In this document: in pieces, positions 13,955-19,695 of the stretch
Position numbering within the stretch: the stretch's first letter is position 1
Layout: each line of letters opens with the position of its first letter
DNA from: Actinomycetes bacterium
Lineage (GTDB): Bacteria > Actinomycetota > Acidimicrobiia > Acidimicrobiales > Palsa-688
Direction of reading: 5' to 3'
Assembly (NCBI GenBank): GCA_021808425.1
Contig: JAKBBS010000047.1
Location: 1 to 19,695, forward strand
Length of the DNA stretch: 19,695 nt
Position numbers and translations under genes: made by a program
Notes under the pieces: model-generated
Told to the model about the DNA's origin: nothing
Seen by the model: only the letters and a program-made list of their open reading frames with translations
The model's database searches: none

Positions 13955-16074
13955 CTGGAGCTCCCTTCAGGGTTTCTTGGTGGCTGTTCGGATCCGGCGC
14001 CTCCCCTGCCGGCGAGGGCGTCCACTGCAATCAATCCCCCGGACACCGTGACCAGCACCGGGTTGACGTCGACTTCGAGCACCGACGCGTCGTTGTGTAG
14101 TAGCGACTCTAGAGCGAGAAGCGGCCCGACGAGCGCTTCCGGGGTGACTTCCCGTCCGGCGACGGCTGAGGCGTGATCGCAAAGCGCCGCGAGGCTGCGA
14201 TCCGTCAGCGGCAGGCAAGCAGCAGCCCGACGGGCATCCCGAGCCTCCACCTGATCGCCGCCTGGTCCCACGAGCAGCATCGGGCCGTACTGGCTGTGGC
14301 GCAACGCCCCAAGCGAGAACATCCCCACGTGACTGACCATGGGCTCGACGACGAGGCGCGCTCCGCGAAGGCCGAGCTTTTCGGAGGTGCCGTAGAGGCG
14401 TTCAAGCTCTCCCCTAAGCACCCCGGCGTCGCGCAGACCGGCGCTCACAAGCCCAAGGCGGCCCCGGTGCGGGGCGCCTGGATGGTCGACTTTGACGATC
14501 CACGGCGGTGCAATCCCGAGCCGCTCTACGGCGTCCACGACCTCATCGGGGCCGTCTCCGACTGCCATCTCCACGTAAGGCAGTCCGTGAGCGCTGAGCC
14601 ACGGCGACAACACAGCCTCCGTGAGGACCGACCCGTCGGGGAGGCCGCCGCCGCCGTGCGTCTGTCTCCGGGATTGGACAGTCCCGAGTTCGAGCCGACA
14701 CTCGCGCGGCTGCGCTGCCAACGCCCGGACGAGGGCAGGGATACTTCCCACGACCCGCGCAGATCCGACTTGAGCCTCGACTTCCCCGTCCGGCGCGCCG
14801 GCCCAAACCAACCACGTCGGGATCGGACGATCCCCCAGCGTGGCCGCCAGGCTCCTGTAGTGCTCCACCAGCTGATCCCCGAAGGTGAAGTAAAGCACGG
14901 TCCCATCTATCGAGTCATCTCCACTGACAGTGGAGATGACCTCGTCCAACCGGTCGACGTGAGCAAAGAACATTCCCGTCAGATCCACTGGGTTCCCGTC
15001 TCCGGCGAGGGCGATCCCCAGGGAACGCAGCGAGGTCCTGGTCCGCTCCGCCAGTGCGGGGACTCGCGCTTGCGGCCCGAGCTGGTCAGCGATCATCGCG
15101 CCTCCCCCACCCGACATCGTGACGACGGCGAGACCGGGGCGCGCCGGTAGCCTCACTGGCCTCGTGAGTGCCGTCACCGCCTCGGCGAAAGACTCCTCGT
15201 CGCCGACGAGCGTCACCCCGTCGTCTCGCGAAGCAGCATCGAACATCTCCGCATCTCCGGCGGCAGAAGCTGTATGCGACAGCGCTGCCCGCTCCGCGGC
15301 CTCCGACCTTCCCACCTTGAGGACCACTACCTCGCATCCGGCCTCGCGGGCCTCTCGGGTCGCCTTGCGCCACGCGGCAACGTCTCGGACCCCTTCGAGG
15401 TAGCAACCGACGACCTTGACCTCCGGTCGGGCGGAGACGTACCCGAGCAGGTCCGAAGCTCCAAGGGCAGCCTCGTTGCCGGTGCTCGCGTAGAATGAGA
15501 ATCCGACTCCCCGCCGGCGAAGGTGTTCCGCCAAGATGAAGCCCATCGCACCGGACTGGCTCACCAGCCCCACCGGTCCGCTACGCCGGGGGCGGCCAAG
15601 AAACGCTGACACCGACACCACGACGTTCGCCGGGTCGCTCACCAGCCCGAGGCAATTCGGGCCGAGCATCGGCATCGCCCCTGCGGCCTCCACCAGACTT
15701 GCCTGCAGCGCAATCCCGTCGCCGCCCTCCTCGGCGAACCCTGACGAGAAGACGACTGCAGCCCCGACTCCGGCGTTGGACGCCTCACGGATCACCTCGA
15801 CTGCGCCCCGCGCGGGGACGGCCACCACGACGAGGTCGATGTCTCCTGCCTCGGAAAAATCTCGGATGACTGCTACGCCGGTCTCCTCGTGGCGGGGCCG
15901 GTATGCGACCACCTCGCCGGCGAAACCACCGGCCATCAAGTAGCGGTAGGCCATCTGACCCCACGCCCGCGGCCGAGCGGACAGACCGGCGATGGCGATC
16001 CGTTTTGGGAACATCAGACGGTCGAGAGATCGGACGTTGTCCCCCAGAGACTCCGGCGGAGTGGGCTCGGTCAC
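13951..16074 (-). CDS. NDP (ADP)-forming acyl-CoA synthetase, fused alpha-beta type
   Basis: 707-residue cytoplasmic enzyme of the ADP-forming acyl-CoA synthetase/succinyl-CoA ligase superfamily, converting a carboxylic acid, CoA and NTP to acyl-CoA (or the reverse). Domains in order: a CoA-binding Rossmann domain (about 20-145, IAIAGLSARPRAWGQMAYR to MLGPNCLGL), a ligase-like flavodoxin domain (GPVGLVSQSGAMGFILAEH near 167), the conserved histidine segment LSHTASAAGD with His267 as candidate phospho-His, and a second ligase-like domain (AVVTMSGGGGAMIADQ). The last is a C-terminal ATP-grasp region (about 500-690) with APPWIVKVDHPGAPHRG and EVDVNPV. GTG 16074 overlaps the alkyl-sulfatase stop as GTGA. 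In this operon it probably activates the carbon skeleton left after desulfation (inference). The exact acid is unknown. Confidence 0.92.
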   Translation of the reverse strand: MTEPTPPESLGDNVRSLDRLMFPKRIAIAGLSARPRAWGQMAYRYLMAGGFAGEVVAYRPRHEETGVAVIRDFSEAGDIDLVVVAVPARGAVEVIREASNAGVGAAVVFSSGFAEEGGDGIALQASLVEAAGAMPMLGPNCLGLVSDPANVVVSVSAFLGRPRRSGPVGLVSQSGAMGFILAEHLRRRGVGFSFYASTGNEAALGASDLLGYVSARPEVKVVGCYLEGVRDVAAWRKATREAREAGCEVVVLKVGRSEAAERAALSHTASAAGDAEMFDAASRDDGVTLVGDEESFAEAVTALTRPVRLPARPGLAVVTMSGGGGAMIADQLGPQARVPALAERTRTSLRSLGIALAGDGNPVDLTGMFFAHVDRLDEVISTVSGDDSIDGTVLYFTFGDQLVEHYRSLAATLGDRPIPTWLVWAGAPDGEVEAQVGSARVVGSIPALVRALAAQPRECRLELGTVQSRRQTHGGGGLPDGSVLTEAVLSPWLSAHGLPYVEMAVGDGPDEVVDAVERLGIAPPWIVKVDHPGAPHRGRLGLVSAGLRDAGVLRGELERLYGTSEKLGLRGARLVVEPMVSHVGMFSLGALRHSQYGPMLLVGPGGDQVEARDARRAAACLPLTDRSLAALCDHASAVAGREVTPEALVGPLLALESLLHNDASVLEVDVNPVLVTVSGGLIAVDALAGRGGAGSEQPPRNPEGSSR

Positions 16075-17510
16075 AGTTCTCCGTCTCCGGCTGCGGGACT
16101 GCTGGCGGACCCTCGCAGCGGGCCGTCGGATGCAGCGCCTTCGACTGCAGCGTCGCTGGGTACGGCGCTCTCGGCGCCCGATATCGCCGCGGAGCGTTCT
16201 GCAGCCTCCGAGTAGATCGCCCGCGCCATGAGCGACAGCTCCCCGTCACGTCTGCGGCGGTACACCTCCGATCGCAGTGCGTGCACCGACGCGTTGGTGG
16301 GCTCACCCTTTGCCGCGATCTCCACCAGTTGACATGCGAGTCGGTGCTGGCCGTCGGCGCTCAGCTGCGCCGCTCTTTCGGCCAGGCGTTGCGCGCCCCC
16401 GGCCAGACTGGATAGCTCAGTCGAGATCTCCGCGGACGTCGCAGGCTTGAGATGCGATGGGTCCCCGTCCCACCAGCCGCCGTAGAGCCTCCAAATGTTT
16501 CGGACCACGAACTCGGGCTCGTCGTAAGTCGCTTGCAGATACGGCCGTTCAGCGAGGCGGGGAGCCAGACGGACGGCGTTTAGGACGTCGTCGAGGGTTG
16601 CACCCGAGTTCATCAGCTCCAACGTCTGGGATACGAGCGATTCGAGCGCTTCGGCTACGTCGATGAGCACCCGGTGGATCCGGTCGCGACCCTCGATCGG
16701 TAAGCCGTGCGCCGGTAGGAACAGCTCGGGTTCGAGCGCCGCCATCGCCCGCATCGCCCGAGCCCACTCAGCCGGGTAACGTTGCACCTTCTGCGGGTTC
16801 CCGGCGTTCGGGAACACCCAAGTGAGGAAGTCGCCTCCGCAGATCACCCGCCGCTCGGGCAGCCACACCCATGCGTGGTCGTCCGTCTCGCCTTTGTCGT
16901 GGAACAGGACAGCTTCACGCCCCCCGAGGTCGAGGGCAAGGCGGTCCACGAAACTGACGTCGGGCCACACCCAGTCGACACCCCACCTTCTCGCCTGCTC
17001 GTTGGGAGAATCCATGCCGAACCTGCGGCGGCCGCGGAACTGCCGTGCGTTGATGCGGCTGTTGTAGCCCTCTGTGACGTCGTAGCGCTGGAAGCGCGGG
17101 GCCACGTTTGCGTGGCCGACCACCCGCGGTCGGCGCGCACCGGCATCGGCGTTCGCCTTGACGAACAGCGGGGCGCCCCCCACGTGGTCGACGTGCCCAT
17201 GGGTGTAGATGATCGTGTCCACCGGGTCTTGCGACCAGGAGACAAGCGAGTTCCGCACTGCCCCTGAGAGTGCGGCCAGAGACGTGTCGACCAACGTCAA
17301 TCCTGTCGAACCTGCGAGCGCTACGACGTGCGAGAACGACGCTACCAGGGCGACTCCTCCGCCAAAGTCGGCCAGGCCGGCGTCGATCGGGTTCGTTTCC
17401 TTCGACTGGCTCGGGCTGAACCCACCGTCCCAACCGTCATCGACAAGTTTCGCCGACCTAAGGAGTAGGTCGTCCGCGTAGGCATTGCCGGTCAACGGCG
17501 CTCCTCCCAT
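16071..17510 (-). CDS. Metallo-beta-lactamase-fold alkyl-sulfatase-like hydrolase
   Basis: 479-residue protein of the SdsA1/YjcS-type (type III) alkyl sulfatase family, which cleaves alkyl sulfate esters with two Zn ions. The MBL domain shows THGHVDHVGG (His104, His106, Asp108, His109), KGETDDHAWVW (Glu208, His212), GGDF (Asp227) and LFLPAHGLPIEG (His268). The dimerisation domain follows (about 275-415), ending EFVVRNIWRLYGGWWDGDPSHLKPA, the family's most recognisable block. The C-terminal SCP2-like domain of full-length enzymes (about 650 residues) is absent; a helical segment and an Ala/Ser/Gly-rich tail replace it. No signal peptide, unlike secreted SdsA1. ATG 17510 was chosen because upstream codons are unconserved and would run through the promoter. 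First gene of the long operon, divergent from tetR. Confidence 0.9.
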   Translation of the reverse strand: MGGAPLTGNAYADDLLLRSAKLVDDGWDGGFSPSQSKETNPIDAGLADFGGGVALVASFSHVVALAGSTGLTLVDTSLAALSGAVRNSLVSWSQDPVDTIIYTHGHVDHVGGAPLFVKANADAGARRPRVVGHANVAPRFQRYDVTEGYNSRINARQFRGRRRFGMDSPNEQARRWGVDWVWPDVSFVDRLALDLGGREAVLFHDKGETDDHAWVWLPERRVICGGDFLTWVFPNAGNPQKVQRYPAEWARAMRAMAALEPELFLPAHGLPIEGRDRIHRVLIDVAEALESLVSQTLELMNSGATLDDVLNAVRLAPRLAERPYLQATYDEPEFVVRNIWRLYGGWWDGDPSHLKPATSAEISTELSSLAGGAQRLAERAAQLSADGQHRLACQLVEIAAKGEPTNASVHALRSEVYRRRRDGELSLMARAIYSEAAERSAAISGAESAVPSDAAVEGAASDGPLRGSASSPAAGDGEL

Positions 17511-17536
17511 GTTTAGCGTTCCGCTAGGCCCTGACT

Positions 17537-17564
17537 TTAACACGCCAGCCCTCGCCCCCGTCAA
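17537..17564 (-). promoter_or_regulatory. Predicted promoter of the alkyl-sulfatase operon
   Basis: On the minus strand, TTGACG (17564-17559) and TGTTAA (17542-17537) are separated by 16 bp, a plausible sigma-70-type -35/-10 pair. Transcription would start near 17530, leaving a leader of about 20 nt before ATG 17510. The -35 box overlaps the 19-bp inverted repeat proposed as the TetR operator, which fits repression. Predicted by eye only. Confidence 0.5.
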
Positions 17565-17581
17565 TGTCCACATTTGACATT
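17563..17581. promoter_or_regulatory. Candidate TetR operator, 19-bp inverted repeat
   Basis: AATGTCCACATTTGACATT has perfect 6-bp arms AATGTC / GACATT around a 7-bp centre; a second, overlapping dyad AATGT-CC-ACATT shares its left arm. It lies in the 94-bp divergent gap, 23 bp before the tetR ATG and over the predicted -35 box of the opposite operon. This is where an autoregulating TetR protein usually binds. The symmetry is seen directly; binding is inferred. Confidence 0.6.
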
Positions 17582-17604
17582 CCGTTGACGCCATACTTGG
17601 CGGC

Positions 17605-18240
17605 ATGGCCAGAGCAGACGTAGCCCAGGCAGGAAACGACGGTGTCTCACCAGCCCAACCAGAGCAACTCGCCGGCCGTGCGGCTACCGAGGCGGCGCTC
17701 GAGGACGCAGCTATGGCACTGCTGGCGCGCGACGGTGTGCTCGCCGGACTCAACCTGCGTGAAGTCGCCGAAGAGGCGGGCGTCAACCGCGGCTTGGTGT
17801 ACCACTACTTCGGTTCGAGGGGGAAACTCCTACGTCGAGCCCTTCGCCGAAGAGGCGAGCGCTCGCTGCAGCAACTTCGCCACGTGGACCGAACTCATCT
17901 GGTTGCAGGCCAGCTGCGCCTGCTCCAGGTGCTCATCGGCGATCCCGAAACGGTCAAACTTCGAACACTCCTCCTGATCGACGGAACCGAGCGTATGAGG
18001 ATGATGCCCCTCAGGGACCACACCCAGAGCTTGCTGCGAGATGCAGTGACATCGGGCGAACTGGACTCGAACCTGGATGTGCGGGCAGTCCACTCCTTCT
18101 TGGTCACATCGGTCTACGGATACGTTCTCTACCGCGAGGCGTTCGCCGCCGAGCTCGGCGTCGAGCTCGGCGACCTCGACGGCCAATTCACCGTCGTCTT
18201 CGAGCGCGCGCTACGGTCCCTTCAACCCCCAGGCGACTAG
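17605..18240 (+). CDS. TetR-family transcriptional regulator
   Basis: 211-residue TetR-type regulator. The N-terminal DNA-binding domain spans about residues 27-80, with the helix-turn-helix LNLREVAEEAGVNRGLVYHYFGSRGKLLRRAL (residues 49-80) matching the family pattern closely. The C-terminal helical domain (about 95-205) would bind an effector and is too variable to predict the ligand; an acyl-CoA or the imported sulfate ester is a guess from context. About 25 unconserved residues precede the first helix; ATG 17605 is the first start after the predicted operator. It is divergent from the alkyl-sulfatase operon and 59 bp upstream of the crotonase gene on the same strand, so it probably controls both directions and its own expression. 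Confidence 0.92.
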   Translation: MARADVAQAGNDGVSPAQPEQLAGRAATEAALEDAAMALLARDGVLAGLNLREVAEEAGVNRGLVYHYFGSRGKLLRRALRRRGERSLQQLRHVDRTHLVAGQLRLLQVLIGDPETVKLRTLLLIDGTERMRMMPLRDHTQSLLRDAVTSGELDSNLDVRAVHSFLVTSVYGYVLYREAFAAELGVELGDLDGQFTVVFERALRSLQPPGD

Positions 18241-18285
18241 TACGCCTTCTCGGCTGGCAAACCTGCGACCACCGAGAATTGACGT

Positions 18286-18291
18286 TATGAT
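18286..18291 (+). promoter_or_regulatory. Possible -10 box for a leaderless crotonase transcript
   Basis: TATGAT ends 8 nt before GTG 18300, the spacing expected if transcription begins at or very near the start codon. There is no Shine-Dalgarno before this GTG, and leaderless genes are common in actinobacteria. No good -35 is seen about 17 bp upstream. An alternative hexamer, GATAAT, overlaps at 18289-18294. Weak prediction. Confidence 0.3.
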
Positions 18292-18299
18292 AATGCTCG

Positions 18300-18983
18300 G
18301 TGTCACCAGTACCTATAGACCGTATCGTCCGAGTGGAGTCCCACGGCGCTTGGTCAGAGGTGGTGCTCAACCGGCCACATAGACGCAACGCGATCATCGA
18401 GGACACCGTCGAGCTTCTGCGGGCGGCTTTCGCCGAGCTGGCCGACGACGTTTCAACGACCGCTGTCGTGCTTCGAGGCGAGGGCGGGACGTTCTGCTCG
18501 GGGCTAGATCTGGGCGAACCCCCCGGCGGACGCGAGTTCTCCTCGGGCTGGGCAGCGCTGCACCGGGACCTCGCTACCTTCCCGGTCCCGATCGTCGGAG
18601 CGCTTGAACGCGCTGCGGTTGCGGCCGGGGCTTCGCTCGCCCTCGCCTGCGATTTCCTTATAGCCGGGGAGAGCTCGTTCCTATCGGTTCCCGAGCTGGC
18701 GATGGGTCGACCGGCGCCAATGAACACAGCGTGGCTTCTCTACAAACACGGCGTCGGCCGTGCCACAGAGCTTGTGCTCAGCGGCAAGCGCAAGAGCGCC
18801 TCAGACCTTCTCGCTGCCGGCTTCGCGTTTGAGGTGGTGCCCGACGACCAGGTGCTCGCAAGATCGCGCAATATGGCATCGACGCTCGCCGGAGGTGACA
18901 GAGCTGTGGTGGTTTCGGTCAAAAGAGCGTTGCGCGACGGAGCCGCGCGAAGCTTCGAGGAGATCCTAAATGCCGTCGGCTGA
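18300..18983 (+). CDS. Crotonase / enoyl-CoA hydratase-family protein, short form
   Basis: 227-residue member of the crotonase superfamily, acting on acyl-CoA thioesters, probably in breakdown of the carbon chain. Seen: WSEVVLNRPHRRNAI near the N-terminus, the first oxyanion-hole segment GGTFCSGLDLGEP (62-74), the second ERAAVAAGASLALACDFLIAG (103-123) and FLSVPELAMGRPAP (127-140). Glu132 aligns with catalytic Glu164 of rat enoyl-CoA hydratase, but the Glu144 position appears to be Ser112, so a simple hydratase reaction is doubtful. The C-terminus is about 30 residues shorter than usual. GTG 18300 is the only start that keeps the N-terminal strand; nearby ATGs are out of frame. The 3' end overlaps the acyl-CoA dehydrogenase start by 14 bp. 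Confidence 0.88.
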   Translation: MSPVPIDRIVRVESHGAWSEVVLNRPHRRNAIIEDTVELLRAAFAELADDVSTTAVVLRGEGGTFCSGLDLGEPPGGREFSSGWAALHRDLATFPVPIVGALERAAVAAGASLALACDFLIAGESSFLSVPELAMGRPAPMNTAWLLYKHGVGRATELVLSGKRKSASDLLAAGFAFEVVPDDQVLARSRNMASTLAGGDRAVVVSVKRALRDGAARSFEEILNAVG

Positions 18984-19695
18984 TCCACCCGACGAGGGTA
19001 CGGCTGGGCTGCGCTCTTCGGCCCAAGCGTCAGCGCAGATGAGCCTGCGTGAGAGGGTGCGGGCATTTTTCGATCTGATCGTGCCTGAGAATCTTGCCCT
19101 ATACGAGGGTCGTCTCGAGCGCGCCCGGGCTTGGCGGAAGGCCCTCTACCAAGCGGGGTTCGGGGGGCTCGGGTACCCGGTGGAGTTCGGCGGACACGGA
19201 TCCAACGCCGCCGACCTGGCTGTCTACGAGGAGGAGAGCCGAGGGAGACTCCCTCCCGAGGAAGACGTGTTCGCAATCGGCGTGCGAATGGCACTGCCAA
19301 TAATTCGCGACCTCGGTTCGACGGACCTCAAGTCTCGCTTCCTGGGACCTGGCCTGTCAGGCGAGGAGATCTGGTGCCAGCTGTACTCGGAGCCCGGCGC
19401 TGGCTCGGATCTCGCGTCGCTGTCGACGAGCGCCGTTGCCGACGGCGACGAGTGGGTGGTCAACGGCCAGAAGGTTTGGACTTCCGGGGCGCATCACAGC
19501 CAAATGGGCATCCTGCTCGCGCGCACCGACCCCGAAGCACCAAAGCACCGTGGCATAACAATGTTTGCGCTCCCGATGGAGCAAGCCGGCGTGACGGTAC
19601 GGCCCCTGCGTCAGATGACCGGCGCTGCGGATTTCAACGAGGTGTTCTTCGACGACGCCCGGATACCACGATCTTGGGTGGTAGGCGACGTCAAC
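18970..19695 (+). CDS. Acyl-CoA dehydrogenase, 3' end cut by the window
   Basis: FAD enzyme that introduces an alpha-beta double bond into acyl-CoA. 242 codons are present with no stop before the edge; family proteins are usually 370-400 residues, so the catalytic-base region of the C-terminal domain lies outside. Seen: an N-terminal helical domain (RAWRKALYQAGFGGLGYPVEFGG, about 53-75), the signature WCQLYSEPGAGSDLASLSTSA (135-155), VNGQKVWTSGAH (164-175) contacting FAD, and the beta-domain end FNEVFFDDARIP. ATG 18970 overlaps the crotonase gene by 14 bp; ATG 19039 (MSLRERVRAFF) is an alternative that avoids the overlap and removes 23 unconserved residues. With the crotonase it forms the plus-strand half of the TetR locus and fits degradation of the desulfated product. 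Confidence 0.93.
   Translation, partial: MPSADPPDEGTAGLRSSAQASAQMSLRERVRAFFDLIVPENLALYEGRLERARAWRKALYQAGFGGLGYPVEFGGHGSNAADLAVYEEESRGRLPPEEDVFAIGVRMALPIIRDLGSTDLKSRFLGPGLSGEEIWCQLYSEPGAGSDLASLSTSAVADGDEWVVNGQKVWTSGAHHSQMGILLARTDPEAPKHRGITMFALPMEQAGVTVRPLRQMTGAADFNEVFFDDARIPRSWVVGDVN

Noticed and set aside
17511..17786. N-terminal extension of the alkyl-sulfatase-like protein
   Set aside because: Runs through the predicted promoter and into the divergent tetR gene; Ala/Ser-rich with no domain match.

Overview
The window is visibly GC-rich, with dense genes, frequent ATGA/GTGA start-stop overlaps and several GTG starts. Its gene families (a large mycobacterial-type arylsulfatase, an actinobacterial PccB, a TetR-controlled fatty-acid-type locus, a paired DUF1800/DUF1501) suggest a high-GC actinobacterium. 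An Acidimicrobiia-like lineage is my guess; nothing in the sequence proves the class. No rRNA, tRNA, CRISPR, insertion sequence, integrase or phage gene was seen.

Left part (1-6171), housekeeping and accessory genes. A propionyl/acyl-CoA carboxylase beta subunit (minus strand) runs off the left edge. It is divergent from aat, a leucyl/phenylalanyl-tRNA-protein transferase (plus). A convergent intergenic region with a 16-bp G-rich tandem repeat follows, then a stand-alone 5'-3' exonuclease of the Pol I N-domain type (minus). A 306-bp gap contains a perfect 13-bp inverted repeat with nested palindromes. Next is a translationally coupled minus-strand pair: a DUF1800 protein and a Tat-exported DUF1501 protein.

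Centre and right (6172-17510), one long minus-strand run. In transcription order it encodes a metallo-beta-lactamase-fold alkyl-sulfatase-like enzyme, an NDP(ADP)-forming acyl-CoA synthetase, a NitT/TauT-type ABC importer (lipoprotein binding protein, ATPase, permease), a large type I arylsulfatase, an alpha/beta-hydrolase-fold protein whose nucleophile position is Ala, a methylmalonyl-CoA epimerase and a SEC-C type I methionine aminopeptidase. A possible 24-residue membrane microprotein and a hairpin close the run. The first six genes are joined by 1-4 bp overlaps, and no later gap up to the aminopeptidase exceeds about 32 bp.

Right end (17511-19695), divergent plus strand: a TetR regulator, a short crotonase (enoyl-CoA hydratase family) and an acyl-CoA dehydrogenase cut by the window edge. 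The TetR/alkyl-sulfatase intergenic region holds a 19-bp inverted repeat that overlaps the predicted -35 box of the long operon.

Taken together (inference), 7811-19695 looks like a TetR-regulated locus for using an organosulfur compound. A small molecule would be imported by the ABC system, its sulfate ester cleaved in the cytoplasm by one or both sulfatases (neither has a visible signal peptide), and the carbon skeleton activated to a CoA thioester and degraded by the dehydrogenase and crotonase. This combination is the most interesting feature of the window.
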